A stretch of DNA of 64,000 nt from Rhodopirellula baltica (lineage in GTDB: Bacteria; Planctomycetota; Planctomycetia; Pirellulales; Pirellulaceae): positions 1 to 64,000 of the forward strand of contig PPHI01000039.1 in NCBI GenBank assembly GCA_002901265.1. The letters are read 5' to 3'. Positions 48,701 through 59,090 of the stretch are shown piece by piece. The notes beneath the pieces are model-generated. The model was not told where the DNA came from, searched no databases, and saw nothing but the letters and a program-made list of their open reading frames with translations. The position numbers and the translations under genes are program-made. The first letter of the stretch is position 1; each line of letters starts with the position of its first letter.

Positions 48701-51700
48701 CGCCAACGATTTGTACGCCGTCAGCAGCACGTATTACCAAACCGCCATTGCCTTGAATCAAAGCACCGTCCAGGCGAATTTGATCCGAAGATGTAAGCTG
48801 TACCCCAAACGCGATGTTAAGCGTGCCTACACCTGAGTCATCCGCATCGGAATCCAGAACCAACGAACCCCCTGTTGTCGTCAGGTCGACATTGACATTT
48901 AAACCGTTGTCTGCCGAAGCGCTAATCGACTCCCAAACCGGCGACGTATTTAGAAACGAAATCGTTTGCCCTGCATTGAGATTTAGGCCACCAGTAATTG
49001 AAACAGGCTGAACCGCACCGTTTACTTCGATATCGCCGCTGCTGTTGATGGTGAGTCCGCCCGCGGTAATGCTTCCAAGTTCCGTGTTGGAAACATGCAT
49101 CCCACCCGCAATCACGGCAGCCCCGACCCCGATTCCATCACCATTGGAATCTTCGATCGTCGTGATTGCCGTTCCCGACGACACGGTACCTTGTAAGTCC
49201 AGGTCGTTACCGATGAGGTTCAGCGCGTTGTTGTTCGTCGTTACCGATGCGGCAGAAGTGATCTGAACAGTACCATTGGAATCGGCGTCGCTATCAGCAT
49301 GTAAAGTCAACGTCCCTTGAGCAGTCACGACTTGTTGAAGAATCAGATCATTGCCGGCGAGAAGCGATGCAGACCCAAACGCCGTTACTTTTCCGGAAGT
49401 TGTTGAAAATTCGAGGTCACCAGCTGAAGCGATCTGTATTCCATCAGCGATATTGACCGAATCATTTCCGTCAGCGATGCCATTGGCATCCGAATCCAAA
49501 TACAAATCACCAACCGTCGTAGTGACATTCGCATCGAAATAGACACCGTCATCGGCATCAACGCGCAACTGGTTGAAGGAACTCTCGGCGGTCAAAAACT
49601 GGACGTAGCGCCCCGATACCAATCGAGTCGTGTCCGCAGTGGAAGCATTCTGTATCAGCCCGGCCACTTCAATTCGATTCGACGATTGAACGACCAATTC
49701 ACTCGTGATCAGTCGATTCACCTCCGCTTGCCCCAGGATCAACATTCCTGGAATGCCGCCTGATCCAAGACGGACACCACTTCCATCAGAATCGACGAAT
49801 GTGATCGATCCAGTGCCCGCATCGATGGTTCCTTGAACCGTCGCGTTGTTCGCGGTGATCACGATATTGTGATCGTTCGAATCGATGGCCCCTGTCGAGG
49901 AGACGGTGAAAGTTCCCTGACCATCGCCGGGATCACTGTCAGCATTGAACGACAAGTCTCCCAGAAGTGAACTCAAATTGCTCGAGATTACCACGCCGTC
50001 CGTTGAAGAAACATTCAAACGGTTGAACGTCGAATCGCCACCGCTAAACGTGACTCGCGAGCCGTTACCGGTGACCTGTAAATCAAAGAAGCCACTGATA
50101 TTGCCGCCTTGCGTAAACGAATCGACGGTCAGATTTCCCGATGTATTAAGGATGAGATCTCCAGCGGTCAAATTGTTTGACTCGGCGGAGCTTAGATTCA
50201 TGCCGCCGGTAACCGCTGCCAGCCCTAGTCCGATTCCCGTGCCATCAGAATCCGTCAGCGACAAATTGGCGGTGCCCGAATCAATGGTGCCATCAACCAC
50301 GATATCGTCCGCGACAATCTGGATCAGTTGATTGTTGGACGTGATTGATCCGGTCGAAGCCACCGTCAGCGTACCGCCGTTGGCCTGGTCAGCATCAGCA
50401 TCAATTGAGAGCACGCCATTTGCGATCACATCCGTATTGATCAGGATAGAATCATCGGAGCTAAATTGCGCTGCACCGGAAACCGTGACGCCGCCCGTTT
50501 GTGATGCAAGCGTCAACGACGTCGCAGCAGCCAATGTGACGCCATCAGCAATCAGGATCGAATTCGCTGTGCCGCTCGCACTATCAGCATCCCCATCCAA
50601 CGACATTGCCCCTTCGGTTGTCGTCAGGTCGACGTTGATCACGATTTGATCGTCAGCTGAAACAGAAAGCGTCCCGAACGACGACGATTGATTGATAAAT
50701 TGAACGTCTCCTCCAGATTCCAGATATGTCGTGCCTTGAACCGTGGCTGGTTGACTAAACGCTTCGACCTGAATCCGTGAGGGAGCACGAAACGTCAAAT
50801 CTCCTGAACTGATTCGCGACATTTCGGTCGAGTCAAAAGTCAAGCCATCCGCCAACACCACACTGCCAAGTCCCAGCACATCGTTATCAGATACCTCGAT
50901 AACTGTTCCAGCCGTTCCACTGTTGACAGTGCCCTGCAAATCGATGTCATCCGCAACCAATGTGACCACTTGGTTGTTGGTCGAGAGCACCACTCCTGCA
51001 TCGACCGTTAAGGTTCCGATGTCGTCGCTACCGTCGACGTCCGCATCAATGCTGAGTGTTCCGATCGTTGCAGTTAGGCTTGCTTGCACTTGCACGCCGT
51101 CACTTGCGTTGACCGCGACTTCGTTAAAACTCGATGCACCGCCTGTAAATTGGATCGTCGACGAGTTTCCAATAGCGTTCAATTCTGTCGTGCCGCCTAA
51201 TGTTGCCGGCTGCGACATGGAATCCACAACGATGTTGCCGGTGGTCGTCAGCACCAACCCACCGGCGGTCATATTTTGGAAATCAGAAACGGCCAAGTTG
51301 AGACCACCGACGACAGTTGCTTGGCCCAATCCAATTCCACCACCGTCACTGTCTTCGATGCTGATGGTTGCAGTTCCACTGTTAACCGCCCCGGCGATCG
51401 TCATTTCGCCAACGGTCAGATTGATCGCTTGATTGTTGGAATCAACCGTCACGCCGGCTTCGACCGTCAACGTGCCTAGCCCTGAATTGTCCCGATCGGC
51501 ATCAATCGTCAACACACCCAGGGTTGAAAGCGAATCTTTGATTGTGACGCCATCATCGCCAATCAACGTCAACGTCCCTTGTCCTACGATCCCGCCACCA
51601 TCAGCCTGTAGCGTCAGCAATCCACTGCTGGTAACGACAACTCCGTCAGCAAACACGAGATTGTCGTTCGTATCCGTTATCGAGTCAGCGTCGGCAACCA

Positions 51701-54700
51701 ACGCCAAATCGCCATCAGCAGTCGAGAGGTCACTCGAGACTGAGATCTGGTCGTCAGCGTTGACTACTAGGGTACGGAAACTGGATGCCGTACCGAGGAA
51801 GCTAACATTTGTCGCTGTAATCGTCGTGGTACCGCCGACGGTACCAGACTGCGTGAAATCCTGGACGATCACATCCCCAGCAGTAATGATATTCAGCCCA
51901 TTGGTGGTGAAGTCCTGCAGATCACTCGTGCTCAGGTTCATACCACCAACCAGGCTGGTTGATCCCAAACCGATATCGTCACCATCGGAGTTTTGAATCG
52001 TCGTCGAAGCTGTCCCGCTATTGAAGCTTCCTTGAATATCCAAATCGGCGGCAATGATTGTCAAAGCAGAATTGTTCGTCACGATCGCTGCACCTGCGGC
52101 GACGTGAAGTGTTCCGGCATCCAAATCAACATCGCTGTCAGCGTTCAGAACCAACGCCCCCAGCGTCGTCAGATCATCTTCGATGTTAATCCCGTCGGCA
52201 GCAATCAATGTCAACGCGCCCGTCGAATTGATTCCACCAGTTGTTGCCGCAATGGTCAGTGTTCCTGCAGATTGGACAGAAGCTCCCGCGGCAAAGGTCA
52301 AACTGTCGCCGCCGGAATTATTTGCATCGCCGTCGATCGTGAGGTCGCCAACATCTGTTGAAAGTAAGCCTGCAATGGAAATGCCATTTCCGCTTGCCTG
52401 CAATGAATTGAAAATCGCGCCGTTGTTCGTAAACGTGATTGATCCACCGGCATTCAGAGTGAGCAGTCCAGCAATTCCATTGCTATTCGCGGCAGTGATC
52501 CGATCAACCACCATCGCACCTGACGTCCGCAATTCGAGATTATTGGCAACCGTCAGCTGGAGCTCACTTCCGCTCACATCAAACCCGACGCTGGTGTCGC
52601 CAAGTCCGATTCCGGATCCATCAGAATCGACCAACAAAACGTCGCCTGCCCCGGCGTCAAGATTGCCTTGGAGCTCGATACTGTCAGCAGTAATCGCAAT
52701 GTCTTGTCCGGTAGAATTCAATCCACCAAGAACACCAATTGTAAACGTCCCAATCCCATCACCAGCATCCGTATCCGCGTTGATCGCAATTACTTGTGTC
52801 GTCGAAACGGAAGCATTCAACACGACACCGTCACTGGCGTTGATCGCCAAACCGACAAAACTTGAGGCACCGTTCTGGAACGTTACGGTCGAGTTCGCAC
52901 CATCCGCCGTCAGCGTTACTGTCCCGGTGATCGTCGCCGGGACGCTCACTTGGTCGGCAACGATATCCCCACTGGTGCGCAGCGTTAAATCTCCGGCGGT
53001 GAATTGTGCAAGTTCTGTATTGCCCAATCCGATCGTGCCGGGCAGCAGATTAGCGCCCACGGAAAAGCCAACTCCTGACGAGTCGCGAAGCGTCAATGCC
53101 CCCGAGCCGGCCGACACAGTGCTCTGAAAGTCCAAGTCTGCGGCAGTGATATCAATCGCCGAATTGGATGTCGCAATCGAAGACAAAGCTTGAATCGTGC
53201 CTGAACCGTTATCATCGGAATCCGCGTCGATCGTAAGCGTTCCGGCTCCGCTGAACGCGTCTTCAAGCACAATCCCGTTTGTTGCCAACAGATCGACGCC
53301 GCCAAGTCCAACGAGGCCTCCGGTTGTCGATAACAAGTGCAGGTTTGTCGCAGATTGGATCTGCACACCATCGGCAATACGAATTTGGTCGACACTATCC
53401 GCTGATGTGTTTGCATCACCATCGATTCGAATCTGCCCCAAGTCTGTCGTCAGATCTCCATGAATCAAAACCCCATCATCCGCACGCACATCGATCGCGT
53501 TAAACACCGAGTCACCCGAAAAGCTGACCGATCCGCCGCTGTTTAGCGTTAACAGCCCGCCAATAGAATTGGAGTCCGCAGCCGCGACGTTCTCGACCAA
53601 GATCGCCCCACCAGTCGTCAACGTGAGGTGATTGACAATCAAGGAAGCCAACTCCGCGCCGCTGAAGTTGATCCCGGAAGAAACGGCATCGCCGAGCCCG
53701 ATTCCGTCATCATCCGAGTCGGTAATCGTCAACGTCGTGCTGGCATCGCCAAGTGTTCCGGCTAAGTCCAAGTCGTTCGCCGTAATCTGAATCATATGGG
53801 ATGTCGTTGAAGTCACGACTGCTCCCGAGCCGACTGCAAACGTTCCTAGATCATCATTCGCATCCCGATCAGCATCGATTGTCAACGCTCCAATCGCTGT
53901 CAATGAATCGGTCACGGTCACACCATCATCGGCGAGCAAATCCAAGTCACCAGCCGCGAAGATCGCTCCCGTATCAGCCGCCAAAGAGATCGCACCGGCC
54001 GAAGTAAGTGTCACACCTGCGGCTATTTGTATGTCATCGTTAACATCAGCGGCGAGGTCCGCGTCTGCAATCAATGTCAGTGAACCGACCGTCGTCGTTA
54101 AATCAACGTCAACGGTGATCCGGTCATCTGCACTAGCCAACAACGTTCGAAACGTTGTTGCGGTGTTGATAAATTGAATTTCAGCCCCGGCATCCAAACT
54201 CACTGATCCGGAAATACTTGCCGGCTGACTGACATTGTCGACCGTGATTGATCCGTCTGTATTGAGTTGCAATTCGCTCGCCGTGAACCGGGACAGCTCA
54301 CTATTGCTAATGTCGACACCACCGGATGCGGTATCGCCGAGTCCGATTCCATTTCCCTCTGATTCGTTGATTACCATCGCGGCGCTACCACTGCTCAGGC
54401 TGCCGTTGACGAACAACTCGTCAGCCCGAATCGTCATGGTTCCCGAGGACGAAACAATAGCACTCGCATCAACTGTGAGAGCACCTGCTGTTAAAAGCGT
54501 GTCGCTATCCGCATCAATTTGCAGCGTCCCAGTCACCGTCAGCGAAGATTCAATGGTGACCCCGGATGCTGCATGAAACGTCAGATCTCCTGAGCCGACC
54601 ATTCCGCCCGAGGTCGCCGACAGTTGAATCAAACCGGCGGAACTCAGTTGTATTCCATCGGCGAAACTGATTTGGTGGCCGCCAACATCGTCAAAATCGC

Positions 54701-57700
54701 CGTCGATCAGAAGATCGCCACTACTGGTCGTCACATCAGCTGAAACCGCTACGCCGCCATCGGCTCGAACGTCAAGAGTTTGAAACGACGTTTCCCCTGA
54801 AAAGGTTACGGATCCTCCCGCTACCATCTGCGCTGAACTAATCGTCGCGGTATTCGCTGCCGTGACCTGCGAACTTTCAATACCGCCAGTCGAGGTCAAA
54901 CGCAAGAAAGCGGTGCTGATCGCTTGCAGTTCAGCCCCCGTGAGATTCAGACCGTTAAGAACGGTTGCGGTACCAAGGGCCACTCCAGACCCATCGGAAT
55001 CAACCAACAGCAAACTCCCCGTACCGGTATTGATCGTCCCCGATAGAACGACATCATTGGCAGTCAAGTTGAGCGTGTTGTTCGAAGTCGTGATTGATGC
55101 AGACGCGGCAAGAGTAAACTCACCGACTTGGTCCCCCGCATCGCTATCAGCATTGATCGTGAGATCGCCCGATGTCGTAAGCGAATCGTTGATGGAGATT
55201 CCGTCTGCGGCGACTAGCTGAACGCTTCCAGCACCTGTGATTGCATCACCATCGGCATCAAGTGTCAGGATTCCAGTCGAGCTGATTTGTACCCCATCGG
55301 CAATCAAAATCGCATCGACACCGGCGCCGTCGTCAATGAGGTCGGTATCGCCATCAATGGTCAGGTCTCCTGTATCCGTCGAAAGATTACCGTCGATTGC
55401 GACACCAGCGTTCGCATTGATTGCGAGCGAGTTGAAGACTGCACCAGCCGACTCCACCGTCACGCGACCGTCGCTATTGAGCGTGAGCGTTCCGGAGACA
55501 CCGTTGCTCTGTGCCGCGGTGATCAATCCGATATCGAGATCACCACCCGTTGACAGCGTCAATGCCGAAGCGGAAATCGCTTGTAGCTCTGCTCCCGAAA
55601 GGTTCAGGCCACCAGCAATGCTTGCCGAGCCAATCGCGATTCCACTGGTAATCCCACCAGCGTCATCGATCGAAGTAGCACCTGTACTTGATACAGTTCC
55701 TTGTAAGTCAATGTCTTCGGCGGTGATCTGAATCTCGGTTGCTGACGTAACGGCTGCTCCTGCCACAACTGTCACAGTACCGATCTCGTCGCCATCATTG
55801 TCGGATCGCAACGTCATGCTACCTATTGTGGTCGTGACATTGCCGTTGAAAGTGATCCCGTCGTTGGCATCGACTACCAACGTTTCAAAACTGGATGCGG
55901 AAGCGCCGAAAACCACGGTCGATGTGGCCCCGTTTGCCAATAGCCGAGCGGATCCAGACAAGTTGGTTAACGAACTGACTCCTGCAACTTGAATACTGCT
56001 GTCGCTTTGAACGATGAAGTCGTCCGCCGTGATTAGCCCCAGTTCGGCATCCGAGATCTGCATTCCACCAGCGACTGTCGCAGACCCTAGCCCGATTGAT
56101 GTCCCAGTGGAACCACGTACCATCAAATCACCCGCGCCTAGACCGACCGCGCCAACAATGACCAAGTCATTCGCCGTGATCTCGACGGACTGATCGGATG
56201 TAGACAATGTATCCGAAATCGTTGCGGTCCCGATTCCGTCATCGTCAAAATCGGCGTCGATCGTTAAAGCACCACTGCTACTAACCGCATCGCCAAGAGT
56301 TACTCCAGAATTCGCATTTAACGTCCAATCACCAGCGGCGCTGATTCCTCCTGTCGTCGCATACAAAGACAACGCACCCGCCGAATCAAGCTGGATACCA
56401 TCCGCAATTTGCAGAGTACCGGACGTTGCGTTATCGAAATCCGCATCAAGATCAAGATCACCAACCTGAGTCGAAACATTGGCATTGATCGCGATACCAT
56501 CGACGGCTCGAACATCCAGAGCATTGAAAGACGATTGGCTATTGAAGGTCGTACTGGTACCGGAGGAAAGCGTCACAACGCCCAATATTTGGTCACTATC
56601 GGTGCTCGCGATCGCGGCGACGGTTATTGCGCCGCCCGTCTGCAGAGTCAAACCAGTCGCAGCAATACGGCCGAGTTCGCTGGCGCCGAGAACCATTTGC
56701 CCTGATCCACTGTTCCCGCCAACGAGTATTCCTGCCGCGAAAGATTCATTGATGGACACCGCTGCGGTGCCTGCGATCAAGTCTCCTTGGAAATCAAGGT
56801 CCGCGGCAGTGATCGAAACCAAATGATCCGTTGAATTTACTGCCTGCGTCGAGCTGATCTCGACCGTCCCCACTCCATCAACGTCCGCGTCAGCGTTCAT
56901 CGTGATCGCTTGATTGGAAGTCAATGACGCATCGAATGTGATTCCGTTGTTGCCAACCAATGAAAGTGTTCCGGCATTTGACGCGACCACGGACCACGCA
57001 GAATCGATTACCAAGCTGCTGACTACGGTCGTTTGCCGGTTCACAGCCAGACGATTGTCACCTGCGGTCGTCGCTTGCCCCAGTGTCAGCGTTCCGGTCG
57101 TTGCGATTGTCCCCAACGAAGTCACATCAATGTCACTGCCAACTGTCAGCGAGTCACCGCTGGATGTCGCGAGGTTGATATTGGTAGCCCCCGAACCGAC
57201 AACCGCCGTCGCGTCGAATGAAAATCCGGCCGCGAGCAAATTGATTTCTCCGTTTGGTGCTGCGATCGTTACGCCAGCCGCGATCGTTAAATCGCCTGTA
57301 CCATTGGAAGCAACATGAACGGAGTCTGCTTCGAGGTATAGGTCACCGCCCACTGTGATATTCGCGTTCACATCGATGTGACGTCCGGCTTGAAACGCGA
57401 GCGATGCGTTCGACAGACTGATCGCTTCGTTGACGAAGATATCGCGTGACGCTTGGATCGTAACCAATCCGGCAACGTCCGAGATCGCTGACGCCGAAAT
57501 ATCGAAGTTGCTGCTCGACGAATCACCACTCAAGATTTCTGAGTCACTGAGTTCGGCATCATCGCTGCCAGCGTTAACAATCGTGACAGTCATCGGGTCA
57601 AGCAACAATCTGCCCATCTGGCCACTCGGCGACGCTACATCAACACCACCGTAGAATGCCAGAGCTTCGCGTCCAGAGACTTCGACGAAGCCACCATCGC

Positions 57701-59090
57701 CTGAGATCTGGCCGCCACGAGCAGAAATTTGGCCGTAGTATCGCGTCCAGTCGTTCGCCCACACGATGACCTTTCCACCCTGACCTTGGTGAATCGCGTC
57801 GGCACGGATCGCAACGTTTGTCGCGACGAACGTGCGTTCGGCATTGGCAATCGTTTCCCCCTGACCTTGGTAGTCGCCACCGATCAGAATTTGACCTCCA
57901 CCGGAGTGTCCCGAAGCCAACAGTGTTGCGTTGTCGAACAAGCCGACAGCTTGTCCAGTCACCCGTATTTGGCCACCAATACCGCCAACGCTTTGATCAG
58001 AGACATCGATTGTGCCTCGGATAATCGTGGTGCCGGAGTCCAAGCTATCGATACTGACAACACCACCTTCGAAGTGAAGCTGTCCTTCGTGAAGGACTCT
58101 CGCACCGACGAGGTCCAGTGAACTCCCCACGCCAGAAAGATGACTGGACTCAACCAATGTAAGCGACTGACTCGCATGAAACGCAATTGACGCCCGATCG
58201 GTTTGCAAACTACCGGCCCAGACGATTTTTCCGGAAGCCACATCGAAATTGTCTCCCGAAAATCGAAAGACGCCGTCGCCATGGACTGTGTCGGACGCAT
58301 CGCCCAGGATCCGAAAATCAGCTTGCCCCCATCCTTCTCCACCGTGCAGGAATACTTCGTTGCCTGATCCTTGTTGATCAACGGTGTCGAGTGAAAAGGC
58401 TGCCGAAGGCGAATCGAATTGGTAACGCAACTGATCCGTGGACTGTGATCCTGCGTCGAGTGAAGCACCAAATGTCAGAATGTTTGAGTCTCCCAAACGC
58501 TCGGCGATTTGCAAATTCACCTCCAGATCATCCGCTTGCAGACTGACCAGGATTTCGGCGACATCCAAAGCCTGCTCGATCTGTTCAACGTTTCGAATGA
58601 CCATCTCCGACGTTGTGCCATCGTGTCGCAGGGTTGCGTCAAAAGCGTTTCGACCGCTGATCGCGGCGATCAATTCGTCGAATTGCTGCTCGCCTGCCAA
58701 CGACACCTGATCTGCACCGCCATGGCCATCGATTTCGAAATCGATCAAACGCCCTATCGCGTCGTGGTAGTTAATTTGCACATGATCGCTATCACCTGAA
58801 CCGACGATGCGAATTTTTGCGATGTCATCAATCGACCGCGTCTCTCGACTTTGTCCGTTGACCCGCACATCGATGGTCGATTCATGAACGTCAATCTGAT
58901 AGACATCGGCATGCCCATCGTCTGCGTCTTGTCCCGCATCAATGACCAACTCGGAAAGCACGCCGTCGGCGTTCAGCACACGCCGTGTCTCCAGTTGCAT
59001 CACCCCCAACTCGATCGCCAAACGTTCTCGTCTTCTTTGAACATTGGCGCGACGGCCCTTGATCCAGTCCAAAAATGTGCGAGTCGGCAT
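45771..59090 (-). CDS. Giant (4,439 aa) FHA-like repeat surface protein
   Basis: The N-terminus has the planctomycete motif GVMQLETRRVLNAD, with no classical signal peptide. Residues ~300-480 resemble filamentous-haemagglutinin-type proteins: GGQIRVTGQAVGLFDNATLL, QGGKVIVWANDWTRYYGQIS and ARGG...GDGGFVEVSG. A ~3,100-residue block of imperfect repeats follows, rich in Asp, Gly, Thr and Ser with IDADTDxGDGxGT loops that may bind calcium. A distinct C-terminal domain (~4050-4330, with YYVLRLVTFGSEG) comes next, then an acidic Glu/Thr linker, one hydrophobic helix (SPFVVAGGMILSSHMLS) and a basic tail, a likely membrane anchor. It is probably a fibrous adhesin or matrix protein. The stop overlaps the kinase start. 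Confidence 0.9.
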   Translation of the reverse strand: MPTRTFLDWIKGRRANVQRRRERLAIELGVMQLETRRVLNADGVLSELVIDAGQDADDGHADVYQIDVHESTIDVRVNGQSRETRSIDDIAKIRIVGSGDSDHVQINYHDAIGRLIDFEIDGHGGADQVSLAGEQQFDELIAAISGRNAFDATLRHDGTTSEMVIRNVEQIEQALDVAEILVSLQADDLEVNLQIAERLGDSNILTFGASLDAGSQSTDQLRYQFDSPSAAFSLDTVDQQGSGNEVFLHGGEGWGQADFRILGDASDTVHGDGVFRFSGDNFDVASGKIVWAGSLQTDRASIAFHASQSLTLVESSHLSGVGSSLDLVGARVLHEGQLHFEGGVVSIDSLDSGTTIIRGTIDVSDQSVGGIGGQIRVTGQAVGLFDNATLLASGHSGGGQILIGGDYQGQGETIANAERTFVATNVAIRADAIHQGQGGKVIVWANDWTRYYGQISARGGQISGDGGFVEVSGREALAFYGGVDVASPSGQMGRLLLDPMTVTIVNAGSDDAELSDSEILSGDSSSSNFDISASAISDVAGLVTIQASRDIFVNEAISLSNASLAFQAGRHIDVNANITVGGDLYLEADSVHVASNGTGDLTIAAGVTIAAPNGEINLLAAGFSFDATAVVGSGATNINLATSSGDSLTVGSDIDVTSLGTIATTGTLTLGQATTAGDNRLAVNRQTTVVSSLVIDSAWSVVASNAGTLSLVGNNGITFDASLTSNQAITMNADADVDGVGTVEISSTQAVNSTDHLVSITAADLDFQGDLIAGTAAVSINESFAAGILVGGNSGSGQMVLGASELGRIAATGLTLQTGGAITVAAIASTDSDQILGVVTLSSGTSTTFNSQSSFNALDVRAVDGIAINANVSTQVGDLDLDADFDNATSGTLQIADGIQLDSAGALSLYATTGGISAAGDWTLNANSGVTLGDAVSSSGALTIDADFDDDGIGTATISDTLSTSDQSVEITANDLVIVGAVGLGAGDLMVRGSTGTSIGLGSATVAGGMQISDAELGLITADDFIVQSDSSIQVAGVSSLTNLSGSARLLANGATSTVVFGASASSFETLVVDANDGITFNGNVTTTIGSMTLRSDNDGDEIGTVTVVAGAAVTSATEIQITAEDIDLQGTVSSTGATSIDDAGGITSGIAIGSASIAGGLNLSGAELQAISASALTLSTGGDLDIGLITAAQSNGVSGTLTLNSDGRVTVESAGAVFNSLAINANAGVAIDGNLSTDTGDLTIDGDTDLIDDGAGVDAILIADGVQISSTGILTLDADGDAITGAGSVQLVAADGISINDSLTTSGDLTINADSDAGDQVGEFTLAASASITTSNNTLNLTANDVVLSGTINTGTGSLLLVDSDGSGVALGTATVLNGLNLTGAELQAISTAFLRLTSTGGIESSQVTAANTATISSAQMVAGGSVTFSGETSFQTLDVRADGGVAVSADVTTSSGDLLIDGDFDDVGGHQISFADGIQLSSAGLIQLSATSGGMVGSGDLTFHAASGVTIESSLTVTGTLQIDADSDTLLTAGALTVDASAIVSSSGTMTIRADELFVNGSLSSGSAAMVINESEGNGIGLGDTASGGVDISNSELSRFTASELQLNTDGSITVDNVSQPASISGSVSLDAGAEIQFINTATTFRTLLASADDRITVDVDLTTTVGSLTLIADADLAADVNDDIQIAAGVTLTSAGAISLAADTGAIFAAGDLDLLADDGVTVTDSLTAIGALTIDADRDANDDLGTFAVGSGAVVTSTTSHMIQITANDLDLAGTLGDASTTLTITDSDDDGIGLGDAVSSGINFSGAELASLIVNHLTLTTGGAILVENVAAADSNSIGGLLTLNSGGSVSFSGDSVFNAIDVRADDGVLIHGDLTTDLGQIRIDGDANTSADSVDQIRIADGVQIQSATNLHLLSTTGGLVGLGGVDLLATNGIVLEDAFSGAGTLTIDADSDDNGSGTIQALSSIATSNSAIDITAADLDFQSTVSAGSGALTLRDSSGVGFSVGANLLPGTIGLGNTELAQFTAGDLTLRTSGDIVADQVSVPATITGTVTLTADGANSTVTFQNGASSFVGLAINASDGVVLNASVSTTQVIAINADTDAGDGIGTFTIGVLGGLNSTGQDIAITADSIELQGNLDAGAGDVLLVDSDGSGIGLGDTSVGFDVSGSELQLTVANNLELRTSGAMVVDRITAANSNGIAGLLTLNAGGSITFTNNGAIFNSLQASGNGISIAGLLSTDVGDLTIDGDANNSGGDSLTFAAGASVQSAGTLTIAATTGGINSTGALTLIAADGINIEDDLTTLGALVLNADSDVDLDAGTLHVAAGAAIVTNNSALTIIAADLDIQGSFNSGTASTTIQNSDGDDIGLGSTSLVGGMNLSTSDLQDFTTNGLNIITAGDVIVQDFTQSGTVGGTTTITATNVSFLGTASSFRTLVVNADDQISVSSDLSTADGDLALVADADSITDTNDNLVFADGVVVTSSGLLTLQADGGGIVGQGTLTLIGDDGVTIKDSLSTLGVLTIDADRDNSGLGTLTVEAGVTVDSNNQAINLTVGEMTIAGAVNSGTATISIEDSDGGGIGLGQATVVGGLNLAVSDFQNMTAGGLVLTTTGNIVVDSMSQPATLGGTTELNAIGNSSTIQFTGGASSFNEVAVNASDGVQVQASLTATIGTLSIDADVDGSDDIGTLTVDAGVVLSTNNQVVTLVADDIDLQGTVNSGTAGTVIEVSDNDVLGLGSVVLADGLTFDSTEMSRISSGDLTFRAPSRIQVEAFSQPATVQGTTYLESGGDVQFINQSSSFGTLSVSADDQIVINVDLTTTEGAMSLDGDADSASGTANSILIADGVTLAAATSLTLASQTGGVTVSGAAQFSSDDSILINTDVIANGVLSIDADADQANGGTLTVASTGSITSNNQLIQIVADDIVVDGTIDSGTANLSLTDSDGTGIGLGLAAVTGGMNLSSAESNNLTAGDLILNTSGNLTVDSFTQGGNISGFFDLQVTGNGSRVTFSGGDSTFNRLNVSSTDGVVISSNLSSLLGDLSFNADSDPGDGQGTFTVSSTGAIDSNDHNIVITANNATVQGTIDAGTGSITFVDSDGSGVRLGSGGIPGMLILGQAEVNRLITSELVVQSSNRIEVAGLIQNASTADTTRLVSGRYVQFLTAESSFNQLRVDADDGVYFDANVTTTVGDLYLDSDANGIADGNDSVNIADGIQIASAGDLEFSTTSGKVTAFGSASLLAGNDLILQQVVTAQGTLTLHADSDADSNGTVQITSAASVTTNNNALNLIGNDLDLQGTVSSGTAITTIEDSNGDGIGVGAAVIAGGMHVSNTELGSITAGGLTINSSGDIEVNGAVQPVSITGGLNLNAGQTISFLNTSPVWESISASADNGLNVNVDLTTTGGSLVLDSDADDSGVGTLNIAFGVQLTSSDQIRLDGALIQGNGGLVIRAADGVQIVGDFQTGGTLTVNADTDSGDNSGTFTISATGSLTSSNQSLTITANDVNLLGAINIGTGTLHVNDSDGSGIGLGNAVVANGLNLSGSELEKIQAGALDLATSGSIYVSGVAASDTALIVGLTTLDSDGQISFSGSGSSFDSLDVQAANGILINSDLITTGGDLSLDADTNNTVDGVDAVLFAAGVTVQSAGSLSMSADQGGLVGSGALTLQAADGITINQSLTTAGALIIDADTDAGDGNGLLTIATGMAIDTNGNELQITADDISFGGTINVGTASVTITESEGTGIGLGTGVVVGGMNLSQSEWDAIQAGNLSLISTGGFVVSGINQSSNLSGTISLSDNGGTADVAFQSTASTFRDLSVNVGGDISVDTSVESVLGNLVFVSGGSFTTSSSGQVLGIGGRTLVSVTAASATIASGSSGDESLRNRDEGVVVLTTTSGDIDLGDHAVGSDLGAIAISSAANINETSNNQTANITTAGSVFLSAVGAIGATAGADLSGNGALDVSSSYLTAHSSGVGGVFVRVGRAVNLGGASAASGSVEVLSADAMNVLGAVSAGGSGDVVLQALSMIIVDDGDISSAAGTIDITATTAGGLLVTDGAVFSTNQGSFSGKLVNASDPFAGSTDIGDALTDSNRIAQIDFVIVDPYATGIDVQINWQEGDPLGPQTSSPPGDPRTQIIQSTISPAYGSSVFAHNYENAPDPSNPSADINVEIGIVEIANGTINLTSGGTSVFDDARYDSQTIVLAVSSPILPFFVSLPGESRPSAIVQPAANVTRVLERQRTFVTQTALVLTNSIGTAQQSDHRYYVLRLVTFGSEGEVKIIKENQEYRLPDLENPESETGFEISQLPELFKRLPDDRYRVYMIEGQTERLVLDFVIRDGQPIESQQLDAAESQPGLGSSGIETSGETEMTDDEKDTDAEKETTTAIERLGKSPFVVAGGMILSSHMLSHKRRQTNRSVASHPLRRIGSTLTNARQAQ
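47640..57010 (-). repeat. About 15 coding repeats of two lengths in the giant protein
   Basis: Each unit opens near DSDGxGIGLGxATVxGGLNLS and closes near ITANDIDLQGTIxSGT. I count 16 starts, 15 full units. Eleven are long (~205-215 aa) and four are short (~150 aa; the 2nd, 7th, 10th and 12th). The short ones lack a ~55-aa block (IADGVQxxSAGTLTLSATTG...). That block is flanked by two similar GxLTIDADxD segments, so a recombination between them explains the loss. The copies are well diverged at the DNA level. Confidence 0.85.

Noticed and set aside
47302-56826. Many open frames of 60-314 aa on the plus strand
   Set aside because: They recur at repeat intervals opposite the giant gene and mirror its repeated codons, so they are shadows.
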